Made by a program: the position numbers and the translations under genes
NCBI GenBank assembly: GCA_963728935.1
Contig: CAVSMC010000001.1
Coordinates: forward strand, 3,286,001-3,350,000
Length of the DNA: 64,000 bases
Direction of reading: 5' to 3'
From: CAVSMC01 sp963728935
GTDB taxonomy: Bacteria > Pseudomonadota > Gammaproteobacteria > Burkholderiales > Casimicrobiaceae
The notes under the pieces: generated by a model
The model's database searches: none
What the model saw: only the letters and a program-made list of their open reading frames with translations
Told to the model about the DNA's origin: nothing
In this document: positions 27,564 to 36,217 of the stretch, piece by piece
Numbering within the stretch: the stretch's first letter is position 1
Layout of the letters: each line of letters begins with the position of its first letter

Positions 27564-28471
27564 GACGCCCGCAGGCCGACGAGGCCCGACAGATGACGAA
27601 AGCCTTTGTCGGCGTTCGCATAGCTCGGCGCGACCGCCGGATCCTGCTCCGCCTCGACGACCAGCCAGCCGCGATAGGCGTGATCGCGCAGCATCGCGAT
27701 GATCGGCGCGAAGTCGATCGCGCCGTCGCCCGGAACGGTGAATGCGCCGTTGATCACTGCTTCGAGGAACGACCACGCGCGGTTGCGCGCCATCGCGAGA
27801 ACGGCCGGCCGCACGTCCTTGCAGTGAACGTGACAGACGCGTCCGACGTGCTTAGCGAGCACCGTCGCGGCATCGCCGCCGGCGAACGTGATGTGGCCGG
27901 TGTCGAACAGCAGCCCGACGTCGGGTGTCGTGAGCGCCATCAGCCGGTCGACGTCTTCGGGCGCCTGCACGTACGCGCCCATGTGGTGGTGATAGCCGAG
28001 CCGCACGCCGCGCGAAAGCGTATAGCGCGCGAACGCGCTCACGCGCTCGGCGTAGTCGCGCCATTGCCCGTCGCTGCGAAACCGCGGCCGTTTGTACAGC
28101 GGCACCGGCGAGCCCTGGATCGTATCGGCGACTTCGCCGTAGACCATCACCGTTGCACCGTTCTTCGCAAGCAGGTCGAGATGCGCGCCGGCCGCGGCGA
28201 TCTCGTCGTCGACCGAGCGGCGCGCGAGACGACCCGAGTACCAGCCCGACACGCAGGCGAGCCCATGCTGCGCGAGGACCGCGCGCAGCGCCGACGGCTC
28301 GCGCGGGAACTTGTTGCCGAGCTCGAAGCCCTCGTATCCGATCGTCTTGCCTTCGGACAGCGCGGTTTCGAGCGGCGTCTCGCCGCCGAGCGACGGCAAA
28401 TCGTCGTTGCTCCACGAGATCGGATTGATGCCGATGCGAAGGTCGAATCGCGATTGCGCGAGAGTGGCCAT
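27560..28471 (-). CDS. iolE: Myo-inosose-2 dehydratase
   Basis: A 303-residue TIM-barrel enzyme that dehydrates 2-keto-myo-inositol to the trihydroxycyclohexanedione used by IolD. It begins with RIGINPISWSNDDLPSLGGE, the usual IolE start. Likely metal ligands lie in GYHHHMG (about 155), LLFDTGHI (about 190), HVHCKD (about 217) and VEAEQDP near the end. It starts four bases after the iolD stop and overlaps iolB. Confidence 0.95.
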   Translation of the reverse strand: MATLAQSRFDLRIGINPISWSNDDLPSLGGETPLETALSEGKTIGYEGFELGNKFPREPSALRAVLAQHGLACVSGWYSGRLARRSVDDEIAAAGAHLDLLAKNGATVMVYGEVADTIQGSPVPLYKRPRFRSDGQWRDYAERVSAFARYTLSRGVRLGYHHHMGAYVQAPEDVDRLMALTTPDVGLLFDTGHITFAGGDAATVLAKHVGRVCHVHCKDVRPAVLAMARNRAWSFLEAVINGAFTVPGDGAIDFAPIIAMLRDHAYRGWLVVEAEQDPAVAPSYANADKGFRHLSGLVGLRAS

Positions 28472-28475
28472 GGGG

Positions 28476-30326
28476 TCAGACCTTCTGCTTCGCCTTGCCG
28501 GCTTCGTATTCGGCGCGCGCGCTGCGTACGCCGGGCCGTTCCGACACCTCCGGCACGGCGACTTCCCACCACGCGCCGCCGTCTTCCGTCGTGCGGTTCG
28601 GGTCGGTCTCGATGCTGACGACGTACGTGCGGTCGGCTTTTCTCGCGCGTCCGAGCGCCGCCTCGAGCTCGGCAATCGTCTTCACATTCTCGCCGAGCGC
28701 GCCGAGCGCACGCGCATGCGCTGCGAAGTCGATCGCAGGTGCGCTGCTCGCGCCCTTCGCGCAGTCGCCGAGCAGGTTGTTGAACGGCGCGCCGCCGCAG
28801 GCCCGCTGCAGGCGATTGATACAGCCGAAGCCATGGTTGTCGAGCACGACGATCACGAGCTTCTTGCCGAGCATCACGGAGGTCGCGATCTCGGAGTTGA
28901 GCATCAGATAGCTGCCGTCGCCTGCGATGACGACGATCTCGCGGTCGGGGTGCGCGAGCTTCACGCCCAAGCCGCCGGCGATCTCGTAGCCCATGCACGA
29001 GTAGCCGTACTCCATGTGATAGCCGCCGGGCACCGAGGTTCGCCACAGCTTGTGCAGCTCCGCCGGAAGCGTGCCGGCCGCGCAGACGACGATGTCGCGC
29101 GTCGTCGATTGCGCGGACGAGCGCTGCACGGCGCCGATCACTTCGCCCTCGTAGGGCAGCGCGACGTCGCGCACGCCGACGATCTCGGCAAGGCGGGCGC
29201 GCCAGCGATCGTTGACGCCGCGCGCCTTCGCCGTCCAGGCAATGTCGGAGCGCCAGTCGGGCAGCGCGCGCGACAGCGCATCGAGCGCGACGCCGGCATC
29301 GGCGATCACCTCGATCGCGCGGCCCTTCTGCGCGTCGAACGGATTGACGTTGATTGCGACGATGCGCGCTTGCGTAAAGAGCGCATGCGACCCCGTCGTG
29401 AAATCGGAGAGCCGGCTGCCGACCGCGATGATGACGTCGGCTTCGCGCGCGAGCTCGTTCGCAGCCGGCGATCCGGTGACGCCGATCGCGCCCGCTTGCA
29501 TCGGATGGTCCCACGCGAGCGACCCCTTGCCCGCCTGCGTCTCGGCGACCGGGACGCCATGCCTGTCGGCGAACGTGCGCAACGCATCGTCGGCGATGCC
29601 GTACAGAACGCCGCCGCCGGCGATGACGAGCGGGCGGTGCGCGCGCTTGACGACGGCAGCGGCGCGCGAAAGCTCGACGGCATCGGGCGGCGGCGCGCGA
29701 AACACGATCGGCTCGGGCGCGAAGAAATCCTCGGGATAGTCGTACGCCATCGTCTGCACGTCCTGCGGCAATGCGAGCGTGACCGGCCCGCACAACGCCG
29801 GATCGGTCAGCACGTGGATCGCGCGCGGCAACGCCGTCAACAATTGCGCCGGATGCACGATGCGGTCGAAATAGCGCGAAACGGGCTTGAAGCAGTCGTT
29901 CGCCGAGACGCCGCCGTCGTGGAAGCTCTCGACCTGCTGCAGCACCGGGTCGGGCGCACGCGACACGAAGATGTCGCCGGGCAGCAGGAGCACGGGCAAG
30001 CGATTGACGTGCGCGAGCGCGGCGGCCGTGACGAGATTCGTCGCGCCGGGACCGATCGACGTCGTCACCGCCATCATCCGGCGGCGCATGTTCGCCTTCG
30101 CGTACGCGATCGCCGCGTGCGCCATCGCCTGCTCGTTGTGCGCGCGATACGTCGGAAGCGTCTCGCGATGCGCGTAGAGCGCTTCGCCGAAACCGGCGAC
30201 GATGCCGTGCCCGAAGATCGCGAACACGCCGCCGAAGAGCTTGACGCGGCCCGCCGATGCGTTGGCCGTGAGCGCATCGAGGTAGCGCGCGAGCGCTTGC
30301 GCCATCGTGAGACGGATCGTCTTCAT
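28476..30326 (-). CDS. iolD: 3D-(3,5/4)-trihydroxycyclohexane-1,2-dione hydrolase
   Basis: A 616-residue thiamine-diphosphate enzyme that opens the inositol ring product to 5-deoxy-glucuronate. The N-terminal segment has GGVFAIFGHGIVAGFGEAL and the ThDP-activating Glu in AHNEQAM. The cofactor motif GDGSYLMLNSEIATS is near residue 480, with NHGFGCINRLQ following. The start ATG overlaps the iolC stop by four bases. All three ThDP-fold domains are complete. Confidence 0.95.
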   Translation of the reverse strand: MKTIRLTMAQALARYLDALTANASAGRVKLFGGVFAIFGHGIVAGFGEALYAHRETLPTYRAHNEQAMAHAAIAYAKANMRRRMMAVTTSIGPGATNLVTAAALAHVNRLPVLLLPGDIFVSRAPDPVLQQVESFHDGGVSANDCFKPVSRYFDRIVHPAQLLTALPRAIHVLTDPALCGPVTLALPQDVQTMAYDYPEDFFAPEPIVFRAPPPDAVELSRAAAVVKRAHRPLVIAGGGVLYGIADDALRTFADRHGVPVAETQAGKGSLAWDHPMQAGAIGVTGSPAANELAREADVIIAVGSRLSDFTTGSHALFTQARIVAINVNPFDAQKGRAIEVIADAGVALDALSRALPDWRSDIAWTAKARGVNDRWRARLAEIVGVRDVALPYEGEVIGAVQRSSAQSTTRDIVVCAAGTLPAELHKLWRTSVPGGYHMEYGYSCMGYEIAGGLGVKLAHPDREIVVIAGDGSYLMLNSEIATSVMLGKKLVIVVLDNHGFGCINRLQRACGGAPFNNLLGDCAKGASSAPAIDFAAHARALGALGENVKTIAELEAALGRARKADRTYVVSIETDPNRTTEDGGAWWEVAVPEVSERPGVRSARAEYEAGKAKQKV

Positions 30327-32293
30327 TCCTGGCTCCCCCCGCCCGCGTGGCGGGAGAGGGGCCGGGGGTGAGGTGCCTCACGCCACGCGCGAATCAGCGC
30401 TTCGTAGTTCGCGCGCACGGCGGCGACGAGCGCCGCGTCGTCGATCTCGTGCGCGAGCCAACGGCGCGCCGGCTCGCCGAAGATCGTGCGGCCCACGGCA
30501 AAGCCGCGGCAGCTCCTGCTCGAGCGCGCATCGCGAAAACCGGCGACGAGCTTGTCGTGCGGCGCGTTCAAGCCGAGCAGCAGCACGCCGCGACAGTACG
30601 GGTCTCGCTCGGCGATCAGCGCGTCGACCGCACGCCATTGCGCGGCGCTCATCGGTTCGAGCTTCCACCACTCCGGATGGATGCCGAGGTTGTACAGCCG
30701 CTTCATCGCGCGATGGACCGTGTCGTCGGCGCGCGGCAATCGCTTCGGCGGAACGATCTCGAGCAGCAATTCGTGGCCGCTCGCCTGCACGGCGTCGTAC
30801 AGCGCTTTGAGCTGCGCCTCGTTCTCGAGGCGCGTTTCAACGGCGTCATCGGGATGGAACGCGACCAGGCACTTGACCACATGCTCCTGCGGCCACGACG
30901 AGAGCGTCGTGCCGATCGAGCGCCCGCGATCGAACACCAGCGGATCGGAGCCGGGCAGCTCGACCGGCCGTCCGATCCACCAGCCGAGCCCGGTCGCCGC
31001 GTTGAGCGCGTCCTGGCCGTAGCGATCGTCGATCAGCACGCCGGTGCGGTTGCCGAGATCGAACGCTTGCGCGCTCTGCACGACCGCGTCGACGAGAAGC
31101 TGCTTCAACGCCGGCAGCCGCGTCTCGTCGGCGCCGGCGTCGCGCGCGAGCTCGAAGAATTGCGTCCGGTGATCGAACGCGAACGCAAACACCTCGTCAT
31201 GCGGCGTGCGCGGGACGCTCACGCGGTGCAGCCGCGCGAGCGTCGCGTCCTGGTCGGGCTTGGTGAGCCGCTCGGCATTGGCGATGAAGTATTCGAGCTC
31301 GACCATCGTCGGCATCGCCGGCGCGCACCCATGCCGCGACACGACGAGTGCGCCGCACGCATTCGCGTAGCGCGAGCATACGTCGTAGTCGGCGCCGTTC
31401 AACCAGCCCTTGAGGAATCCGGCGATGAACGCGTCGCCGGCGCCGAGCACGTTCAACACCTCGACCTGCACGCCCTTGTAGTTGTAGGCATCGTCGAGCG
31501 ACGCGGGGATCGGCCCGTCGATCACCGCGCAGCCCATCGGGCCGCGCTTGACGACGAGCGTCGCTTTGGTCACTTCGCGCACCGCCCGAACCGACGCCAT
31601 GATATCGGCGCCCCCGCCGGCGATCATGAACTCCTCCTGCGTGCCGATGATGAGATCGAACTTCGGCAGCACGCTCTGCAGGTGTGCGGTGACACGGTCG
31701 GCAGCGATGAAGCGGATCTCGCCTTCGGCCTTGCCGGTGAGTCCCCAGAGCACGGGACGGTAGTCGATGTCGAGCACCGTGCGCACGTCGTTGCGCCGCG
31801 CGTAGTCGAGCGCGACGTTGCTCACGCGGTACGTGTGCTCGGTCGACAGATGCGTGCCGGTGATCGCGAGCGCTTTCGCCGTTGCGATGAACGCCTCGTC
31901 GAAGTCGGTCGCGTCGACCGCCATGTCGGCGCAGTTCTCGCGGTAGAAGATCAGCGGGAAGGTGTCGCGGTCCTTGATGCCGAGCACGACCAGCGCAGTG
32001 AGCCGATGCCGGTCGGTCGTGACGTGCGAGACGTCGCAGCCTTCGCCTTCGAGCGTTTCGCGAAGGAAGCGGCCCGGATGGTCGTCGCCGACGCGCGCGA
32101 GCATCGCCGCCTTCAACCCCAGACGCGCGCAACCGAACGCGCAGTTCGCCGACGAGCCGCCGAGGTACTTGGCGAAGCTCGACACGTCCTCGAGTCGCGC
32201 GCCGATCTGCTGCGCGTAGAGGTCCATCGCGAGGCGGCCGCGACAAATGACGTCGCGCGCGCGGTCCGGGGCGAAGCGGGTGGTGTTCTTCAT
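30323..32293 (-). CDS. iolC: 5-dehydro-2-deoxygluconokinase fused to DUF2090 aldolase-like domain
   Basis: A 656-residue fusion. The N-terminal PfkB kinase (about 15-325, GGSSANCAFG, catalytic NVLGAGDAFIAGF) phosphorylates 2-deoxy-5-keto-gluconate. The C-terminal DUF2090 domain (about 340-640, FAFDHRTQFFEL to VGRTIFGEPARRWL) resembles class I aldolases and may cleave the product, as in IolJ. Such fusions are common in proteobacterial iol operons. The last residues EAPHPRPLSRHAGGGSQE are encoded by a REP-like repeat, so the natural C-terminus was probably shorter. The stop overlaps iolD (ATGA). Confidence 0.94.
   Translation of the reverse strand: MKNTTRFAPDRARDVICRGRLAMDLYAQQIGARLEDVSSFAKYLGGSSANCAFGCARLGLKAAMLARVGDDHPGRFLRETLEGEGCDVSHVTTDRHRLTALVVLGIKDRDTFPLIFYRENCADMAVDATDFDEAFIATAKALAITGTHLSTEHTYRVSNVALDYARRNDVRTVLDIDYRPVLWGLTGKAEGEIRFIAADRVTAHLQSVLPKFDLIIGTQEEFMIAGGGADIMASVRAVREVTKATLVVKRGPMGCAVIDGPIPASLDDAYNYKGVQVEVLNVLGAGDAFIAGFLKGWLNGADYDVCSRYANACGALVVSRHGCAPAMPTMVELEYFIANAERLTKPDQDATLARLHRVSVPRTPHDEVFAFAFDHRTQFFELARDAGADETRLPALKQLLVDAVVQSAQAFDLGNRTGVLIDDRYGQDALNAATGLGWWIGRPVELPGSDPLVFDRGRSIGTTLSSWPQEHVVKCLVAFHPDDAVETRLENEAQLKALYDAVQASGHELLLEIVPPKRLPRADDTVHRAMKRLYNLGIHPEWWKLEPMSAAQWRAVDALIAERDPYCRGVLLLGLNAPHDKLVAGFRDARSSRSCRGFAVGRTIFGEPARRWLAHEIDDAALVAAVRANYEALIRAWREAPHPRPLSRHAGGGSQE
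30331..30373. repeat. REP-like repeat inside the 3' end of iolC
   Basis: CCTCACCCCCGGCCCCTCTC on the minus strand followed by a CCCGCC/GGCGGG hairpin. It is related to the repeat at 18071-18142 but lies in frame within iolC. Confidence 0.7.
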
Positions 32294-32392
32294 GCGTGAA
32301 AGCGGGAGATGGGTCGGGCCGGCAGCGCGGCCATTCTACGCTGTTGCGTTGGGGCGCCTATAATGCGGCCACCGCAATCGAAGGGGCTCCCG
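32294..32392. promoter_or_regulatory. Divergent iolC / iolG promoter region
   Basis: A 99-bp gap between divergent iol genes. A perfect TATAAT (32359-32364) lies 28 bases before the iolG start; no good -35 precedes it at 17 bp, so an activator or a weak -35 is likely. No clear operator palindrome was found and no iolR gene is in the window. Confidence 0.5.
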
Positions 32393-33379
32393 ATGCTAGA
32401 CGTCGCGCTGTACGGCGCCGGGCGGATCGGCAAGATCCACGCCGGCAACCTCGTTCGCCAGCCGGGCGTTCGTCTGAAGTACGTCGTCGACGTCGACGCG
32501 AAAGCAGCCGGCGAGCTCGCGCAGCGCTACGGCGCGAAAGTCGCGCCGATCGAGACACCGTTCGAGGATCCGGACGTCAAGGCCGTCGTGATCGCGTCAT
32601 CGACCGACACGCACGCGGACCTGATCGTGAAAGCCGCGGCGGCCGGCAAGCAGATCTTCTGCGAAAAGCCCGTCGACCTTTCGCTCGATCGCGCGCGCGC
32701 GTGCGCGCAGGCGGTCGCGAAGGCCGGCGTTGCCTGCCTGATCGGTTTTCAGCGCCGGTACGATCCCACGTTCGCCGCGGCGAAGCAGCGTCTCGCGGCG
32801 GGTGAGATCGGCGATCCGGAGATGCTCGTCGTGACGAGCCGAGACCCCGGTGCGCCGCCGGTTTCGTACATCAAGGTGTCGGGCGGTATCTTCAAGGACA
32901 TGCTGATCCACGACTTCGACGTGTTTCGCTGGATCCTCGACGACGAAGCCGCGACTGTCTACGCGTCGGCGAGCTGTCTCGTCGATCCGGCGATCGCGGC
33001 GGCGGGCGACGCCGATTCGACCGCGGTGACGATCCGCACCCGGCGCGGCCGCCTGTGCGTCATCAACACGTCTCGGCGCGCGGCTTACGGCTACGACCAG
33101 CGCTTCGAAGTGCTCGGCAGCAAGGGCATGCTGCAAGCGGGCAATCACCGGCCGACCGAAGTCGTCGCGTCGACGGCCACCGCCGTATCGGCCGACTTGC
33201 CCGAGCATTTCTTCCTCGAGCGCTATCGCGCGGCGTACGCGAACGAAATGGCGCATTTCTTCGATGCGTTGGCGACGAGCAAGACGCTCAACACGACGAT
33301 CGACGATGGCCTGAAGGCGCTCGAGCTCGCCGACGCGGCGACGCGCTCGTGGCAGGAAGGCCGGATCGTCGCGCTGTGA
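32393..33379 (+). CDS. iolG: Inositol 2-dehydrogenase
   Basis: A 328-residue Gfo/Idh/MocA oxidoreductase that oxidises myo-inositol to inosose with NAD+. The Rossmann motif GAGRIGKIHAGN is at residues 8-19, the cofactor/catalytic EKP in FCEKPVDL is near residue 95, and the catalytic Asp/His pair lies in KDMLIHDFD (about 167-175). The ATG at 32393 follows AAGGGGC. Transcribed divergently from iolCDEB, it supplies the first step of the pathway. Confidence 0.92.
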   Translation: MLDVALYGAGRIGKIHAGNLVRQPGVRLKYVVDVDAKAAGELAQRYGAKVAPIETPFEDPDVKAVVIASSTDTHADLIVKAAAAGKQIFCEKPVDLSLDRARACAQAVAKAGVACLIGFQRRYDPTFAAAKQRLAAGEIGDPEMLVVTSRDPGAPPVSYIKVSGGIFKDMLIHDFDVFRWILDDEAATVYASASCLVDPAIAAAGDADSTAVTIRTRRGRLCVINTSRRAAYGYDQRFEVLGSKGMLQAGNHRPTEVVASTATAVSADLPEHFFLERYRAAYANEMAHFFDALATSKTLNTTIDDGLKALELADAATRSWQEGRIVAL

Positions 33380-33393
33380 GACGCCGCCCGCGT

Positions 33394-33572
33394 GTCGTCC
33401 CCGCGAATACACTCGCGAGCGCGGCGGGCGAAGCCCAGGCCCGAAGGGCACGCCGCCGCGCGAGCGAGCCGGCTGACGCGCAACGATACGCGCTGACAGT
33501 TCCGACGCGGAGGCCGGGGACCCAGTGTCGTTCGATGGAAGACACTGGATTCCCGCGTTGGCGGGAATGACG
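33394..33572. repeat. Split copy of the dispersed palindromic repeat
   Basis: The left arm GTCGTCCCCGCGAA (33394-33407) and the matching right arm CCGGGGACCCAG (33514-33525) are separated by about 106 bp, whereas other copies join them directly. The second hairpin ATTCCCGCGTTGGCGGGAAT (33549-33568) is intact. The 106-bp insert is GC-rich with its own CGGCGGGCG/CGCCGCCG arms and no gene. Confidence 0.65.
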
Positions 33573-34598
33573 ATGCCGGTGTCGCAACCGGTTCGCATAG
33601 CCGTCGTCGGCCTCGGCCGGATGGGTCGTCGGCACGCGCTCAACCTCGCGCGCCGCACGCCGGGCGCGCAGGTCGTTGCCGCCTGCGATGCCGACGCGAG
33701 CTCGCTCGAATGGGCGCAGTCCACACTCGGCGTGCACGCGCTCTACACCGACTACGCGGCGCTGCTCGCGCGGCGCGACGTCGATGCCGTATGGATCGCG
33801 ACGCCGTTGACCGAGCATGCGAATCAGCTGATGCAAGCGCTCGACGCCGGCAAGCATGCGTTCTGCGAAAAGCCGCTGTCGCTCGAGCTCGCCGATTGCC
33901 TTCGCGTCGAGGAGACCGCCGCGCGTCATCCGACGCTCAAGGTGATGGTCGGCTTCGTCCGCCGGTTCGATCCGAGCTATCGCGACGCGTACGACAAGAC
34001 GAAAGCGGGGCTCATCGGACGGCCGTTTCTCGTCCGCTCGCAGACCGCCGATCAGCACGATCCGAGCGGCTTCTTCGTCGCGTTCGCGCCCAGGAGCGGC
34101 GGCATCTTCGTCGACATGAACGTGCACGACATCGATCTCGCGCGCTGGTATCTCGGCGGTGCGCCGGTGAAGCGCGTGTTCGCCGCGGGAACGATCGCGA
34201 TCCACGACGGCTTGCGCGCATGCGGCGACGTCGACAACGGCATTTCGATCGTCGAGTTCGCCGACGGCGGCCTCGCGTATTTCTATGCGAGCCGCACGCT
34301 CGCGCACGGACACGAGACGCTGACCGAGATCGTCGGCACGAAAGGCCGGCTCACCGTCGGTCACAATCCGCGCGCGAACCGCGTCGATATCGCCGACGGG
34401 CACGGCGTGCGCAACGAATGCACGCCGACGTTCTACGAGCGCTTCGAGGACGCGTTCGTCAACGAGGCCGCGGAGTTCGTCGCCGCGGTGCGCGACGATC
34501 GTCCGCCGGCGCTGACGCTGCGCGATGCTACGGAGGCTACGCGCATCGGCCGTATGCTCGCCGAGGCTTACCGCAACGGCAGCGCGATCGACGCGTAG
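33567..34598 (+). CDS. Second Gfo/Idh/MocA dehydrogenase (inositol-type)
   Basis: A 343-residue NAD(P)-dependent dehydrogenase paralogous to IolG: GLGRMGRRHALN near the N-terminus, FCEKPLSLE, and DMNVHDIDLARW with the catalytic Asp/His. It probably acts on another inositol isomer (scyllo- or chiro-) or a related sugar; the exact substrate cannot be read. The ATG at 33567, or a second ATG at 33573, falls in the GGCGGGAATGACG edge of the palindromic repeat, which also supplies the purine-rich ribosome site. It follows iolG by 187 bp. Confidence 0.88.
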   Translation: MTMPVSQPVRIAVVGLGRMGRRHALNLARRTPGAQVVAACDADASSLEWAQSTLGVHALYTDYAALLARRDVDAVWIATPLTEHANQLMQALDAGKHAFCEKPLSLELADCLRVEETAARHPTLKVMVGFVRRFDPSYRDAYDKTKAGLIGRPFLVRSQTADQHDPSGFFVAFAPRSGGIFVDMNVHDIDLARWYLGGAPVKRVFAAGTIAIHDGLRACGDVDNGISIVEFADGGLAYFYASRTLAHGHETLTEIVGTKGRLTVGHNPRANRVDIADGHGVRNECTPTFYERFEDAFVNEAAEFVAAVRDDRPPALTLRDATEATRIGRMLAEAYRNGSAIDA

Positions 34599-34723
34599 CC
34601 GGCGGGCCGCTTCCGGTCCGTACAATTTTCCGATCGCGGCGCGTTCTCGTGCCGCAAGCGGTTGCCCCGCTAGGAACGGCGGTATATTGCAGCGTCGCCG
34701 TTCGGTTCCCTCGTTGATCCGCC

Positions 34724-36211
34724 ATGACCACGAAGAGCTTGCAGGCGGCCCTGCCGCTCGCGCAGACCGGAATTCCAGGCCTCGATGACATCCTTCACGG
34801 CGGGTTGGTCGCGAACCGCATGTATCTCGTCGAGGGCCATCCGGGGTCCGGCAAGACGACGCTTGCGTTGCAGTTCCTGCTTGCAGGCGTGCAGCAAAAC
34901 GAACGCTGCATGTTCGTCACGCTTTCCGAGAACGAGGAGGAGCTGCAGGCATCGGCCGCGTCGCACGGCTGGTCGCTCGCCGGCATCGACGTGTTCGAGG
35001 TGATCGCGTCCGAGGCGAGTCTCGACCCCGATGCGCGCTATACGATGTACCACCCATCGGAGGTCGAGCTCGGCGAGACGACCAAAGCGGTGCTGGCGGA
35101 AGCGAAGCGTGTGAAGCCCTCGCGCCTGGTCTTCGACTCGCTGTCCGAGCTGCGGCTGCTGGCCGAAAATCCTCTGCGTTACCGCCGGCAGATCCTCGCG
35201 CTGAAGCAGCACTTCGCCCGCGAGCAGTGTACGGTGCTGTTCGTCGACGATCGCACGAGCGAGCTTCGCGACATGCATCTGCACAGCCTCGCGCACGGCG
35301 TGATCAGTCTCGAGCGGCGGGAGATGGAGTACGGCACGATGCGCCGTCGGCTGCAAGTCGCGAAGCTGCGCGGCCGCGCGTTCCGCGAGGGCTTCCACGA
35401 TTTCACGATCGAGCACGGCGGCTTGCGGGTATTTCCGAGGCTCGTCGCCGCCGAGCATCGGACCGCACCGACGCGCGAATCGATCAGCAGCGGGATCGAG
35501 GCGCTGGACGCGTTGCTCGGCGGCGGCGTGACGCGGGCGACGAGCACGCTGATCATCGGTGCCGCCGGCACCGGCAAATCGTCGCTCGCGTCGCAGTTCT
35601 CGCTCGCATGGGCCGAACGCGGCGAAAACGTCTCGCTGTTTCTGTTCGACGAGGCGCCGGAGCTCCTGGTCAGCCGTGCGGCCGCTCTCGGCATGGATCT
35701 GCAACCGGCGATCGACGCCGGTCGTATTCGGTTGCGTCAGGTCGACCCCGCCGAGCTTTCGCCCGGCGAATTTGCCTACCACGTCCGCGAGGCGGTCGAG
35801 AACGACCAGACGACACTCGTCGTGATCGACAGTTTGAACGGCTATCTGAACGCGATGCCGAGCGACCGTTATCTGACGCTGCACCTGCACGAGCTGCTGA
35901 GCTATCTCGGCCAGCAGGGCGTTACCACGCTGCTCTTGATGACGCAGCACGGCATGGTCGGCGGCAGCGTCGAGCTTCCGATCGACGCGAGTTATCTCGC
36001 CGACTCGGTGATCATGCTGCGCTACTTCGAGGCGGTGGGCGAGGTGAGGCAAGCGATTTCGGTGATCAAGAAGCGCACGGGCACGCACGAGCGGACCATT
36101 CGCGAATTGAGCTTCGACGGCCGTATCGTCATCGGCGAGCCGGTGCGCGACTTCCATGGCGTGCTGACCGGCGCGCCGCGGCTCGCCGGGCCGGCGCGGG
36201 AAGGTCGGTAG
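34724..36211 (+). CDS. KaiC-like double-RecA ATPase
   Basis: A 495-residue protein with two KaiC/RadA-type ATPase domains. Walker A motifs are GHPGSGKT (38-45) and GAAGTGKS (279-286). Catalytic acidic residues lie in LSENEEEL and FDEAPELL, and Walker B-like strands in LVFDSLSEL and LVVIDSLNGY. There is no KaiA or KaiB in the window, so this is not a cyanobacterial clock; relatives occur widely with sensor kinases. A hybrid kinase gene starts seven bases after the stop, implying co-transcription and a joint signalling role (inference). Confidence 0.9.
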   Translation: MTTKSLQAALPLAQTGIPGLDDILHGGLVANRMYLVEGHPGSGKTTLALQFLLAGVQQNERCMFVTLSENEEELQASAASHGWSLAGIDVFEVIASEASLDPDARYTMYHPSEVELGETTKAVLAEAKRVKPSRLVFDSLSELRLLAENPLRYRRQILALKQHFAREQCTVLFVDDRTSELRDMHLHSLAHGVISLERREMEYGTMRRRLQVAKLRGRAFREGFHDFTIEHGGLRVFPRLVAAEHRTAPTRESISSGIEALDALLGGGVTRATSTLIIGAAGTGKSSLASQFSLAWAERGENVSLFLFDEAPELLVSRAAALGMDLQPAIDAGRIRLRQVDPAELSPGEFAYHVREAVENDQTTLVVIDSLNGYLNAMPSDRYLTLHLHELLSYLGQQGVTTLLLMTQHGMVGGSVELPIDASYLADSVIMLRYFEAVGEVRQAISVIKKRTGTHERTIRELSFDGRIVIGEPVRDFHGVLTGAPRLAGPAREGR

Positions 36212-36217
36212 ATCGGC

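Noticed and set aside
34724..36211. Complete circadian clock locus
   Set aside because: Only a KaiC-like protein is present; no kaiA or kaiB is found nearby, and two-domain KaiC-like proteins have other roles in proteobacteria.
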